Position numbers and translations under genes: made by a program. The notes under the pieces were generated by a model. It searched no databases and was not told the origin of the DNA. It was given only the letters and a program-made list of their open reading frames with translations. A DNA stretch of 64,000 nt, taken from the NCBI RefSeq assembly GCF_900109325.1, contig NZ_FNZU01000003.1, positions 169,507 through 233,506 of the forward strand. The letters are read 5' to 3'. Shown here piece after piece: positions 26,874 to 36,302 of the stretch. How positions within the stretch are numbered: the stretch's first letter is position 1; each line of letters opens with the position of its first letter. Origin of the DNA: Alkalibacterium pelagium (GTDB lineage: Bacteria; Bacillota; Bacilli; Lactobacillales; Carnobacteriaceae_A).

Positions 26874-28524
26874 ATTTGCCTCCTTTTATTCTGATCTCGT
26901 TCACTGTGCAGCTCATCTTTGAAAACAAATTGAATTCTGCATTTGGGTACACCAGTTGAATCCGCTGTTTCGTATTTTTTAATCCGTGATGGTAACTTGT
27001 CTCTTCAGTCTGACCCAGCAGTTTAGTCACTTTTTCCCTGTCCTTATCTTCCAGCGCATGTCCGTTATCTATGACACGAATAATGACAGTTTCGTCCGTG
27101 AGTTTTGCCGTAACTTTAACCTTTAAATCTCGTCTATACTTAAATCCATACTTCAAGCTATTTTCAATTAAAGGAAGGAGAAACAATTTAGGTACAATAA
27201 TATTATTAAGCTTCTTATCAACTAAAAGTTCATAGCTGAAGTCCTCAAAACGTATCTCATTAATGGCTAAATAGTTTTTGACATACTCCAAATCTTCCGA
27301 TAAAGTCGTGCCTTCATTCTGCTCATCCACACTATAACGTAAGAGGCTGTTCATTCTTAACAGCACTTCGTTTGCAAGTTCTGTGTCGATATACATAGCA
27401 GATCGAATGGTTTCCAGAGTGTTGGCCAGAAAATGGGGATGAAACTGAGCTTCCAGTTTTTTCTTTTCCATGTCTATACTGAGTTGATTGAGCTTCACGT
27501 AATTGGCATGGCTCGTTCTCAATTCTTCAACCATATTGTTTATATCATCTGCTAGATGTTCAAATTCATCCTCAGTTTTTATTTTGATCAAGTAACCAGG
27601 TATGCTTTTGACACGCTCCATCTCACTATTCAAAAAGTAAAGAGACTGCCCTGTTCGAGCGGATACCCGTCTCGAGAAGTAGACTGAAAACAATACGATG
27701 AATATAGTCGCCACAATTAGCAGAACCACACTTGAAACTAGGACAGTCATCTGAGGTTCATTGGATAGAAAAGCTCTGACAGTCAAGTTATCGAATAATT
27801 TGTAGTCATTAAACAGTACGCCGGCTTGTGCCCCTTCCTTAACAAAGATATCCTGTTCCAGCTTGCCAGTATGTCGATACACCTGATCCGTATTCGAAGA
27901 AAGGACATTTGAGTAGTTATCGTAAATGACGTAACTTGCCAATACATCCTGTCCAATAGGCAGGAGCTCTTTCCCGTTAATGACAGATACGCCATATCCT
28001 AATGGCTCGTTATCTTCCAGAAAGGGGTGAAGATAAATTAGATAAGTATCGCCATTGTTCGCCCTGAATACCCTGACAAGATTTTGAAACCCATCTATCT
28101 TTTCATTTTCGGTGACAATATATAAGTAGTTATGAAAAGCATAGTTGTCGTCGAAAGCATTATTTGTAGACAACCTCACATCAAAATTATTATCAAACAA
28201 TAGGAGATCACTCTTAATCTGCTTCTGAGAGTTAAAAGAATAGAACAGCCGGTAAATCTGACTGGTCTCGATACTGCCCGCTCCCGATATATACTGCTCG
28301 ATTAAATCAGTATTAGTTCGATAGAATTTTTGATCGATTGTCGAGAGTGTTTCAGGGACGACTTGAGCAAAAGTTTGAGTTGTATTGTTCAGTCGGTGAT
28401 TTCTCATATTGACTCTATATACCCCCAGCAATACAACAGCTAGCATCATCATAAGAAAGATTGTAATCAGCGATCCCTTTATAAGCTCTTTTCTGATATT
28501 GTGTTCAAATCGCTTCATTTTCAT
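26866..28524 (-). CDS. Sensor histidine kinase, YesM/LytS-related (His_kinase PF06580 type)
   Basis: A 552-residue membrane kinase: membrane segments at about 17-38 and 257-281 enclose a ~215-residue extracytoplasmic sensor (dCache-like), followed by HAMP and the kinase domain. The phosphorylated histidine is in EAQFHPHFLANTLETIRS, and the ATP-binding N box is PLIENSLKYGF. YesM-type kinases usually sense carbohydrates, alone or with a binding protein. The start has GAGGATG upstream. Confidence 0.9.
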   Translation of the reverse strand: MKMKRFEHNIRKELIKGSLITIFLMMMLAVVLLGVYRVNMRNHRLNNTTQTFAQVVPETLSTIDQKFYRTNTDLIEQYISGAGSIETSQIYRLFYSFNSQKQIKSDLLLFDNNFDVRLSTNNAFDDNYAFHNYLYIVTENEKIDGFQNLVRVFRANNGDTYLIYLHPFLEDNEPLGYGVSVINGKELLPIGQDVLASYVIYDNYSNVLSSNTDQVYRHTGKLEQDIFVKEGAQAGVLFNDYKLFDNLTVRAFLSNEPQMTVLVSSVVLLIVATIFIVLFSVYFSRRVSARTGQSLYFLNSEMERVKSIPGYLIKIKTEDEFEHLADDINNMVEELRTSHANYVKLNQLSIDMEKKKLEAQFHPHFLANTLETIRSAMYIDTELANEVLLRMNSLLRYSVDEQNEGTTLSEDLEYVKNYLAINEIRFEDFSYELLVDKKLNNIIVPKLFLLPLIENSLKYGFKYRRDLKVKVTAKLTDETVIIRVIDNGHALEDKDREKVTKLLGQTEETSYHHGLKNTKQRIQLVYPNAEFNLFSKMSCTVNEIRIKGGKYV

Positions 28525-28541
28525 TTAAGTCATCCTCTTTT

Positions 28542-28555
28542 CGATAGCGTTTTCT
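28542..28555 (-). promoter_or_regulatory. Weak candidate cre site before the kinase gene
   Basis: AGAAAACGCTATCG on the minus strand differs from the cre consensus at both ends but keeps the central AA-N-CG-N-T-N-N-C. It sits 18 bases before the start codon. Confidence 0.35.
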
Positions 28556-28666
28556 CTATTGTCTATCATATAGTGAAAATGGGCGGTTTGCTATGACAAT
28601 ATTTTAGCACTTCTATAAGTCCAGCTTCATCTACTCTCTGGTTGTATATAATTGATAAGAAAGTAA

Positions 28667-28710
28667 AAACACCATGATGCGTCTCATATGCGAGACACAT
28701 CATGGTGTTT
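28667..28710 (-). terminator. Terminator of the surface 5'-nucleotidase gene
   Basis: AACACCATGATG and CATCATGGTGTT form a long stem with an inner GTCTC/GAGAC stem and T runs on both sides. It may also stop opposing transcription. Confidence 0.9.
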
Positions 28711-28746
28711 GAAATCAGCTAAACTATATTGACCTTCGTCTGATAC

Positions 28747-30684
28747 CTACCTTTTCTTCTTAATAAAGTGAGCAGATGCTCCAGCAGCGACGCTTCCTAG
28801 TCCTGCTAGTCCGATCGTCCATGTTAAGGTCGCAGTTTCAGGTAGGCGTTCGCCTTCTTCCCCCTCTGCTGCCTCTACTTCTGAATCGACATCATCATCT
28901 TGATCTTCATCGTCTGAATCTACAGGTGCAGGAACCACTGTGTCTTCTTCCTGATCCTCTTCAATGACTTCTGGTACTTCGACTTCTTCGTCGTTATCGT
29001 CTTCTACAGGAACAGCTGGTACTTCAGGTTCCTCTTCTTCAACCTCGTCATCGAGATCCTCTTCATTTTCTTCTGGAACCTCCGGATCATCAGTATCTTC
29101 TTCATCATCTACTGGCTCTTCCGGAGACTGTTCAGCTAATGGCAAGACCTGAATACGCCCTTCAGTTGGTTCGTAGTCTACAGCACCTTGAGCTGCAGTC
29201 GTATCCTGTACATACTGAATGAGTGCATTGGTTACTTGACCAGCATCTTCAGTGATGATACTGGCATTTGAAAAGTCATACCCGTCTCCACCAGTAACGA
29301 TGAAGTTGTTTGTAGCGATTCTATATGTTTGATCCATATTCATCGGTTCACCGTTAATAAATAGGTCAGAATCCGCATAAAGACCCTCATCATCCGTATA
29401 GATGATATAGTTCAGTCCTGAAGTCTGAAGGTCTACCTGAGGCCCGTAGCTGTTTAGAGATCTGTGGAATGAATAAGCGATGACTTCCTGCAGTTCATGT
29501 CCAGTCATTTCAAGAATAGTAATATGATTTCCAAATGGATCAACAGTAAATATATCTCTTGCGGTAATGTCGCCCGCAGCTATGCTGGCTCTGATTCCGC
29601 CGTTGTTAGTGATTGCAATATCCGTGTTGGCAAATGTTCTGACAGCATCCGTAATCATATTTCCTAAAGCGACGTCCCGAAGCCAGCGATCATCTCTGCT
29701 CAAACCTGTATTAGTAAGACCAAGTACTTCAGAAAGCAGCTCTTCAGTTTCTTCGTTATACTGGTTAACCATTGACTGAACCTCGCTGTCTATCCCGTCC
29801 ACATCTGCAACGGGTTGTAAGCGACCGTCAACTGAGACTTCTCCAGATTCGCCATCAACTAGCAAGTTCAGGACCCCCACGTTGCGTGCATTACTTCCCG
29901 ATTGAGCAATTGGTGTCCCATTTACGACCTCTGGTTCGTTCAATGACGTGTGAGAATGCCCGCCAATGATCAGGTCAAAGAATTCCACTTCTTCGGCTAA
30001 ACGTCTGTCCGCTGCGATACCGATATGAGTCAAAGCGATGAAAATATCCACCTCATCTCTTAAGTATTCATAGTTCAGAGCAGTCTCCGTGTATCCATCA
30101 AATTCGAGTCCTACTAGTCCAGCCGGATTTGTTGCAGGAGGACTTTCTGTTAATCCCAGGACACCCACAGTAAATTCGCCAAATTCAAAGATTTCATATG
30201 GATCAGGTTGTGCAATTGGAATTGACGGATCTACTACACGAGTATTAGCTGAAATCCAATTGAAGTTGGATTCATTTCTTCTGTACTGAAACACGTCCTG
30301 TCCATAATCGAACTCGTGATTCCCGATTGTCATAAGATCAAGATCTACCGCGTTTAATAAGTTGATCAGCGGCTCACCGTCCTGCAGATCCACTACCGGA
30401 TTTCCGCTGAATATATCTCCAGCATCCAAATATAGTGTGTTATCCAAGATGTCACGCTGCTCATTTAAAAAGTATGATAAGCGACCGAAATCATCGATGC
30501 TTGCATGTATGTCATTGGTATGGAAAATAGTCATCTCAAAGTTATCTGATGACTCAGTGGCTGTAACTTCTGCCACGTCCTGTTCCTGCTCTTCGTCCTG
30601 TTCAGCAAAGGTTACTGCTGGTGCAGCGAAAAGCATGGTTGAAGATAGTAAACTAAGTATCCATTTTGTACTTTTATCACTCAT
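28747..30684 (-). CDS. LPXTG-anchored 5'-nucleotidase (UshA family)
   Basis: A 645-residue cell-wall enzyme expected to dephosphorylate extracellular nucleotides. I start at the ATG 30684 (AAGGAG upstream). Signal peptide (about 1-28), then a metallophosphoesterase domain (FHTNDIHASIDDF, YLDAGDIFSGNP, TIGNHEFDYG, GGHSHTS) and the 5'-nucleotidase C-terminal domain (NNGGIRASIAAGDI; FIVTGGDGYDF). Next come an Asp/Glu/Pro-rich wall-spanning stretch of about 90 residues, the sortase signal LPETA, a hydrophobic helix and the tail KKKR. In pathogens such enzymes make adenosine; here nutrient phosphate or nucleoside scavenging is likely. Confidence 0.93.
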   Translation of the reverse strand: MSDKSTKWILSLLSSTMLFAAPAVTFAEQDEEQEQDVAEVTATESSDNFEMTIFHTNDIHASIDDFGRLSYFLNEQRDILDNTLYLDAGDIFSGNPVVDLQDGEPLINLLNAVDLDLMTIGNHEFDYGQDVFQYRRNESNFNWISANTRVVDPSIPIAQPDPYEIFEFGEFTVGVLGLTESPPATNPAGLVGLEFDGYTETALNYEYLRDEVDIFIALTHIGIAADRRLAEEVEFFDLIIGGHSHTSLNEPEVVNGTPIAQSGSNARNVGVLNLLVDGESGEVSVDGRLQPVADVDGIDSEVQSMVNQYNEETEELLSEVLGLTNTGLSRDDRWLRDVALGNMITDAVRTFANTDIAITNNGGIRASIAAGDITARDIFTVDPFGNHITILEMTGHELQEVIAYSFHRSLNSYGPQVDLQTSGLNYIIYTDDEGLYADSDLFINGEPMNMDQTYRIATNNFIVTGGDGYDFSNASIITEDAGQVTNALIQYVQDTTAAQGAVDYEPTEGRIQVLPLAEQSPEEPVDDEEDTDDPEVPEENEEDLDDEVEEEEPEVPAVPVEDDNDEEVEVPEVIEEDQEEDTVVPAPVDSDDEDQDDDVDSEVEAAEGEEGERLPETATLTWTIGLAGLGSVAAGASAHFIKKKR

Positions 30685-31082
30685 TACATCACTCCTTAAA
30701 CAATTAAACACGTACGAACGTCGTAACCTTATAATATTTAGTTCGTGTTTAGGGATATAATAGCATACTCAAAAGTGAATTAAAGCATTTTCACAAAGAT
30801 TAGTAAATTCTAATTTTATGCGGTATTATATATGCTCAATTGTATCTAAAAGGTTTAAATACATCCTATTGCACACTATATTACGTAATCGATTTTTAAT
30901 AACAGGTATTCAAAATAACTCAATCATTCTGAGAATCGTGCTTCCAATTTTCTAGAAACCTCAAACCTATGCATATAGTATTTCACTTCTTTAATTATCA
31001 ATTAAAAACTACCCAAATCCCTGTTATCATGCACCCTGTTTATGGTACACTTTGTAAATCAGCTAAAAAGGAGAAATTGAAT
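30685..31082. other. Divergent promoter region, no gene seen
   Basis: About 400 AT-rich bases between the nucleotidase and the SAP-like gene. A GTACACT box at 31045-31051 with TTATCA 17 bases upstream could be the promoter of the latter. Nothing else stands out. Confidence 0.35.
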
Positions 31083-31697
31083 ATGAACAAGCAACACCTA
31101 GAGACTGCTAAGCAGTTGGAAATCAAAAAGGCGCCCGAGGAGCAATCTACGGAAGCCGCTAATAATCAGTACACTAAAAAACAGCTTACTCACTTTATCG
31201 AGCATCACGATTTGGACATTGCCAAGAGCTGGAAAAAAGCAGAGATTGTTGAAGCTTTAACTGAGTGGATGGAAACTGCACAAAAAGATGTCCTAGACTC
31301 TAATTCTGACTTACAATCATTTTATTCAGAATCAGTAGTAAATGCTGATGAGTCTTTGAATATATATGATGATAACCTGTCTGATGACAGCCTGGAAAAT
31401 ATCTTGAAGTTAGTGGAACATGGTTTAGCTTACAATGTAGATGGACAGCTTTGGGTTCCGGCAGAAATATCTGCTGAAGTCTCAGCTGAGGACAATGAGT
31501 CAAGTGTACAAGTTGACGAGCCTAAGAAAGAAGCACCAAAGAAACAGACGACTTCAAACAGCCAGTCAAAAACGACTTCTCACTCAGCTTCCTCTTCTTT
31601 TGAAAAAGCAGAAAGTATTGAAGACCAGAAGAAAGCTAGACTCGAGTACTTAAAAAAACAGGCCAAACGTAAGAAAAAAGGCAAGAAAAGAAAATAG
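31083..31697 (+). CDS. SAP-like domain protein with a very basic tail
   Basis: A 204-residue protein from the ATG at 31083 (AAAGGAGAA upstream); an open frame runs further upstream but without a ribosome site. Residues about 28-60 (YTKKQLTHFIEHHDLDIAKS ... IVEALTEWM) look like a SAP/HeH helix-extension-helix motif, a DNA- or RNA-binding fold. A low-complexity Ser/Thr/Glu middle is followed by a tail of Lys/Arg (KKQAKRKKKGKKRK). It may coat nucleic acid. No family name recognised. Confidence 0.65.
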   Translation: MNKQHLETAKQLEIKKAPEEQSTEAANNQYTKKQLTHFIEHHDLDIAKSWKKAEIVEALTEWMETAQKDVLDSNSDLQSFYSESVVNADESLNIYDDNLSDDSLENILKLVEHGLAYNVDGQLWVPAEISAEVSAEDNESSVQVDEPKKEAPKKQTTSNSQSKTTSHSASSSFEKAESIEDQKKARLEYLKKQAKRKKKGKKRK

Positions 31698-31719
31698 TAA
31701 AGCCTGTCCTAAATAGAAT

Positions 31720-31760
31720 AAAGGATCAAAGAGATGATTAAGTCTCCTTGATCCTTTTAA
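31720..31760 (+). terminator. Terminator of the SAP-like gene
   Basis: AAAGGATCAA and TTGATCCTTT form a 10-bp stem followed by TTAATTT. Confidence 0.88.
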
Positions 31761-31900
31761 TTTACGAATTATATATAAAAGTGACACCCGCACTCTAAAT
31801 TAAACTCTCATTTTTACTGCTGAAACATGTCCCTGTCTGCCCAATGATCTAAAGATTCACTATATGTAGGCATTCCTGATCGAGTGACCAGAGGTCTATC

Positions 31901-32425
31901 TTATAGATCCGCATCCGGTGAGAACTCATCCTTCAGTATCGCCATACTGACCATATCAGCAAACCTGCCATTCTTAAAAACAGCTTGTCTTTCAACGCCT
32001 TCTTTTTTGAATCCTACTTTTTCGTACAAGGCTATGGCTCGTTCATTACTAGCCAATACAGATAATTCAACACGATTCAAATTCATGTCACAAAATGCAT
32101 GGTTTAAAATCTCGTTTGTGGCGTAGGATCCTATGCCTTTGGACCTTTTTGAAGATTTCCCTATCATAATATGAAAGACAGCAGACTGGTTAAGACGATC
32201 TATGTTAGTCAGACTGACCAGACCAATTAACTGATCTGCTTCATTAAGTATGGAACACCTTATATTATTCCCTCTATTTGTCAGATAATTATCAAACCAA
32301 TTATAATCTACCTCTTTATTGATGTATCTAAAAGGAGCGCCAAGACTCTCTATAAGATCTTTATCGGAGCGCCATGAATTGATTGCTGGAATATCCTCTC
32401 TTTCAAGTTCTCTTAATCTATACAT
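31901..32425 (-). CDS. GNAT acetyltransferase, RimJ/PseH-like
   Basis: 174 residues from the ATG at 32425 (AAGGAG upstream), which overlaps the end of the preceding gene by 13 bases. The fold is visible as YRLRELEREDIPAINSWRSD at the start, the acetyl-CoA loop SKRSKGIGSYA and NERAIALYEKVGFKKEGV. RimJ-type GNATs acetylate protein N-termini, but close relatives (PseH, WecD) acetylate amino sugars. Coupling to an aminotransferase-like gene favours an amino-sugar substrate, as an inference. Confidence 0.85.
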   Translation of the reverse strand: MYRLRELEREDIPAINSWRSDKDLIESLGAPFRYINKEVDYNWFDNYLTNRGNNIRCSILNEADQLIGLVSLTNIDRLNQSAVFHIMIGKSSKRSKGIGSYATNEILNHAFCDMNLNRVELSVLASNERAIALYEKVGFKKEGVERQAVFKNGRFADMVSMAILKDEFSPDADL

Positions 32426-33366
32426 AAAGTCAACTCCTTCAGCAGGGTGTCCATATCTGTCAGACTGTATCTCTGATCGCATGGTAAAGGTAGAATGTTC
32501 GCTGCATAATCAAATTCATTGCTATCTGATTCATTGTCTTTCAACACATTCGGCCACAGGGTGGGGATATATACCTTTTTTTCTGCTAATTTCTTTCTTA
32601 TTTCAATTCCGTTTTCTACATAATAGGGATAAGCAAAGGGTCCCTGGGGTGAATGAAGCTCCAGTATGTTAGTTTGCTCTAAATGATTATGCAGATATTC
32701 AAAATTTGTATTTCTTGTTTCCAAAACATTTTTATAATCAATTGCGCCCAGGATGTTCCTGGTAAGCTTGGACATAGATTTTATTGGTAATTCATCAAAG
32801 TCAGCATCACTCTTCTTATATTCTATATAGTAGTCTGATGCTTTCCCTTCAAACCTTCCTAGAATATGATTCATACGAGAACTTGATTGACTCTCTTCTA
32901 AGTCTTCGTTTAAAAAAGTATCGGTGGATAAATAAGCGCCGTCTGGCAGACCAAAGAATTTTCTGCACGAATAAAGTGTATCTATGCCCTCAATAGGTTT
33001 TTGAAAAAAAGACTGCGTATTATCTACTATGACATTACCGTACTTGAATTTATAGTCTCTGAATTCGTCATCTGTGAACTGTCCATAGTAGTTCACTATA
33101 TATAAGTACGAATTATCACTTAACTGTTCATTAAAAATGGGACGGAAGTTTCTATCTATTTCATAGTAGTCATACTCAATCTGATTTTTACTCAATATAT
33201 TCGATACAGAGTCACATAAAAAATACGGCAGGTGTACTTTACCTATGTTCTTTGACTTGACTAGGTACAATAAAGCGTTCCGGGCTGTATTGAGTTCAAC
33301 TAGATTTTTATGAAAAGGTTCATCTATCAGCTGATCTAATTGAAAATAGCCTCCAATTTCTTTCAT
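32413..33366 (-). CDS. DegT/DnrJ-like aminotransferase-fold protein
   Basis: 317 residues from the ATG at 33366 (AAGGTG upstream), short for the family (usually 370-400). YLYIVNYYGQFTDDEF, NVIVDNTQSFF and SCRKFFGLPDGAYLS correspond to the PLP-binding region, the last holding the probable Schiff-base lysine. Such proteins aminate keto sugars. A partner GNAT is translationally coupled downstream, so the pair may build an acylated amino sugar for a surface glycan. No dehydratase lies next to them. Confidence 0.68.
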   Translation of the reverse strand: MKEIGGYFQLDQLIDEPFHKNLVELNTARNALLYLVKSKNIGKVHLPYFLCDSVSNILSKNQIEYDYYEIDRNFRPIFNEQLSDNSYLYIVNYYGQFTDDEFRDYKFKYGNVIVDNTQSFFQKPIEGIDTLYSCRKFFGLPDGAYLSTDTFLNEDLEESQSSSRMNHILGRFEGKASDYYIEYKKSDADFDELPIKSMSKLTRNILGAIDYKNVLETRNTNFEYLHNHLEQTNILELHSPQGPFAYPYYVENGIEIRKKLAEKKVYIPTLWPNVLKDNESDSNEFDYAANILPLPCDQRYSLTDMDTLLKELTLCID

Positions 33367-34078
33367 ACCCTCACCTTCCCTATAATTAAGTCGATTCATT
33401 TATAGAATTGAATTTGTTCCTGTTAACGATAGATTTACTCTACTGTTCCTATTGCCATTTTGCTTATTATTGTTTATAAAGGTTTATCGTTCACATGTAG
33501 TACTTAACTAATTGTATTTGACTTTCCAAAAAAATAAAACTTGTATTCGTTACCAATTGCAGATTCAGCAGTAGACGCACTCAGACTTTCGTTATAAGTT
33601 GTGCCAATGACTACATTATGTTGGGCAAATAACTTATAAGTAACTTTATTTACTAATTTTATCTTATCTGCAAAAATAAAAAAAGGATAACATGTATGAA
33701 CTGCTATATAAGACTTGATTAGCCTTTTTTTAACTCAATGAATAACAAATAGAAATATACTGTTAAGCCTAAAATATAGAATCGGTATAATAATAAGATC
33801 CACCAGAAAATTTGTTAATTATTATCCTGGTGGATCTTATTTGATTTTTAACTTACATGAGCAGACAAATAATATGAGCAATTAAATTTAAACATAATTT
33901 CTGAAAAAATTAGTTTCCGATTTGGGTTAGATTTGCCTTTAGCCAGAAGGAAGTATAAAAAAATAAAGTTTAAGAAGCATTAAGCCTGAATCATCTGTTT
34001 TCATAACTAACCCTTGCTATTTAATAACTGAATTAACCTTCAACAATAGAGTTAATTTCCCTATTGAAAAAAATCTGT
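33367..34078. other. Intergenic stretch with one terminator, no gene seen
   Basis: About 700 AT-rich bases. Only the strong stem-loop at 33790-33843 is recognisable. Confidence 0.4.
33790..33843. terminator. Bidirectional terminator-like stem-loop
   Basis: AATAAGATCCACCAG and CTGGTGGATCTTATT are a perfect 15-bp inverted repeat with a 20-base loop and T-rich flanks. It lies 240 bases past the CpsB-type gene. Confidence 0.75.
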
Positions 34079-34855
34079 TTACTTCCTTTTTAACAACTTA
34101 GACAGAGTGCCCCGCTGTATATATTGGGCATCAGGTACGATAATTGGTTCACCGTTGAGCAAGTCTTTTGTAGTCTGGTGAAACTCATTACGTTTACTCC
34201 GGCCGTACTCTTTCAATAATTTTTCATAAGCCTTCTTCATATGAAACTTCCTGTTTGTAGAATTGTGAGCATCAGAAGCTATAAAATGAACGAGATTCGC
34301 CTCAATTAATTGCTTACTCAGTTTCTCGATTTTCTTTCCAAATTTTCCCGTGTAACTCGCGGCTGTCAACTGAGCTAAAGCACCTTTATCTATAAGATTT
34401 TTCAAACGATTTGGGTGTTCGATAATGGCATGATTTCTTTCAGGATGAACAATAATAGGGGTTTTACCTTTAGATTGAAGTTCGTAGAAGAGACGTTCAG
34501 CGTAATGAGGAATGACTCCAGTCGGAAACTCAACTAGAATATACGTATTACCTTCATCCGTATACAATATCTTATCTTTCTCTATATCTTCTAAGAGATC
34601 CCCGTAAAGACTAACTTCTTGTCCCGGAAATAAGGTCAAATCAATATTTCTGTCATCCAGTTCAGCCTGCAGATTATTCACACGCTGGACTACTGTTTCT
34701 TTTTCATTGATCCAATCTTGTTTCTGATGATGTGGCGTGACCAGTATATGTGTAATGCCCTCTGATACTGCTAATTTGGCCATTTTAATTGATTCTTCTA
34801 TTGATTTTGAGCCGTCGTCTACTCCTGGTAGTATGTGACAATGCAAGTCGTACAT
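34079..34855 (-). CDS. CpsB/YwqE-type protein tyrosine phosphatase (PHP fold)
   Basis: A 258-residue manganese-dependent phosphatase that resets the CpsD/EpsB tyrosine kinase in polysaccharide assembly. PHP metal motifs are clear: YDLHCHILPGVDDGSKS at the start, LVTPHHQ, ILVEFPTG, PIIVHPERN and FIASDAHNS. The start follows AGGAGG. It stands apart from the EPS genes at 0-2.3 kb, with long AT-rich gaps on both sides, so the polysaccharide machinery is scattered or was rearranged. Confidence 0.92.
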   Translation of the reverse strand: MYDLHCHILPGVDDGSKSIEESIKMAKLAVSEGITHILVTPHHQKQDWINEKETVVQRVNNLQAELDDRNIDLTLFPGQEVSLYGDLLEDIEKDKILYTDEGNTYILVEFPTGVIPHYAERLFYELQSKGKTPIIVHPERNHAIIEHPNRLKNLIDKGALAQLTAASYTGKFGKKIEKLSKQLIEANLVHFIASDAHNSTNRKFHMKKAYEKLLKEYGRSKRNEFHQTTKDLLNGEPIIVPDAQYIQRGTLSKLLKRK

Positions 34856-35563
34856 ATGTATCCCTCCTGTTAAATAATAAATGAGAATAAATAATATAAG
34901 CTATTAATTGCTAAGTACTGTTAATACGAAATTAAAGTAAATCAAATATTAATAAGGTCGAATAAGATATAATAATTACTTTGAAATCATAGTTATATTC
35001 AACTTAAATTTATTCATTCATATTAATAACTCGCTATAGATATTAGAATAGCATAAGATACAACATCTGTAGATACCTCGAAGAATTATTAATAAATATT
35101 ACCACTTAAACGTTCAATAAAATGTCACAATTAGACTATTAACATTTGAATAAAACTATAGACGGAAATATAATTATTCATTATTGATAATATCAAATAT
35201 GATAAATTTAATACAAAGATCTGTAAGTCAATTCTTCTAATTTAAATCGTGATAAATGATAATAATACAGAGTTTTAAATTTATTCACTAATTGAGGTAT
35301 ATAGAAATTTAAATTTTTTTGAAAATAAATATTATCCTTCGGGTGGAAGTGAACGTTAATTATTTGAGGTAACATACAAATAGCCTGATACCAATTTATC
35401 TCAGGTATCAGGCTGCTATATGGAATTACAACTTATCTTAGTTTTTGCAAGTAATCGTAGTATAAATTAATAAGTGTTCTCTAATACCACATGGTTTAGG
35501 TTAGTTTAACTAATAAGAGCAAACTCTGTATTTGATTATAAGCATAGTGATTAAAATCAGAGT
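34856..35563. other. Very AT-rich intergenic stretch
   Basis: About 700 bases with very low GC and no open frame of note. It contains the stem-loop at 35376-35416 and a weaker AAACTCTG/CAGAGTTT stem at 35522-35567 that may end the kinase/nucleotidyltransferase transcript. Confidence 0.4.
35376..35416 (-). terminator. Terminator-like stem-loop
   Basis: AGCCTGATACC and GGTATCAGGCT form a perfect 11-bp stem. ATTTGT follows on the minus strand. Confidence 0.65.
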
Positions 35564-36301
35564 TTACTTTCCTTCAAATATCCCTTTCACTCGTTCATAA
35601 CTCTCGACGGTCCCGATATCATACCGCTTGCCCTCAAAGCGATAGGCGTGCACTGGTCTGTTATTCAATAGGTAAGGTACGAAATGGCCGGGCGCATCCG
35701 GATTGTGTCCTTCATCAAGATACTGTCTGATTAGCGGCAGAGTTTCTTTTTTGTATAAGTAAAATGCCGGCACACAGTAACTAGATTTAGGATGCTGAGG
35801 CTTTTCTTCAAAAGATAGAACTTTATCCATGTTGTCCAATTTAACTACACCTGCCCGTTTGAGCTGGGTTTTATTTTCTTCCAAGTATGCTGTAATGCAG
35901 TCGGAATCCTTTTCATTAAAATAATCAGCGAAGTCAGACAGTTCAAAATCAAACAGGTTGTCTCCTGCAAGAATCATGAGGTCATCTTTCACACCATGGT
36001 TATCGATCACATATTGAATATCACCAATAGCCCCTAGACGGGTATCATTGGTCAACGTGCCGTCATTGACTACAGATATCGACTTGTTGTAGTCAACTTT
36101 ATCAAGCCACTTCTCGAAATGAGAGGTAAATTTGTCGTTTGTTACGATAATGATTTCGTCAAGCTCACTTACGTTCATCATTTTCTCTATAATGTGATCC
36201 AGTATGGATTTCCCTGCTACTTCAAGTAAGGGCTTGGGACGGTCCTTCGTCAAAGGATAAAGTCGGGTCGCATAGCCTGCTGCTAATATAATTGCTTTCA
36301 T
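35564..36301 (-). CDS. Sugar-phosphate nucleotidyltransferase
   Basis: A 245-residue GT-A fold enzyme that joins a sugar-1-phosphate to an NTP. The start is the ATG at 36301 giving MKAIILAAGYATRLYPLTKD, the nucleotide-binding signature; GGAGGAG precedes it and the upstream gene's stop is one base away. LMILAGDNLFDF holds the metal-binding Asp and VLSFEEKPQHPKSSY the sugar-binding Glu. Coupled to a sugar kinase, it would turn a free sugar into its NDP form. Which sugar and NTP is not evident. Confidence 0.9.
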   Translation of the reverse strand: MKAIILAAGYATRLYPLTKDRPKPLLEVAGKSILDHIIEKMMNVSELDEIIIVTNDKFTSHFEKWLDKVDYNKSISVVNDGTLTNDTRLGAIGDIQYVIDNHGVKDDLMILAGDNLFDFELSDFADYFNEKDSDCITAYLEENKTQLKRAGVVKLDNMDKVLSFEEKPQHPKSSYCVPAFYLYKKETLPLIRQYLDEGHNPDAPGHFVPYLLNNRPVHAYRFEGKRYDIGTVESYERVKGIFEGK

Positions 36302-36302
36302 C

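Noticed and set aside
28964..29152. Serine/threonine-rich plus-strand frame
   Set aside because: It is the mirror of the Asp/Glu-rich wall-spanning stretch of the 5'-nucleotidase.
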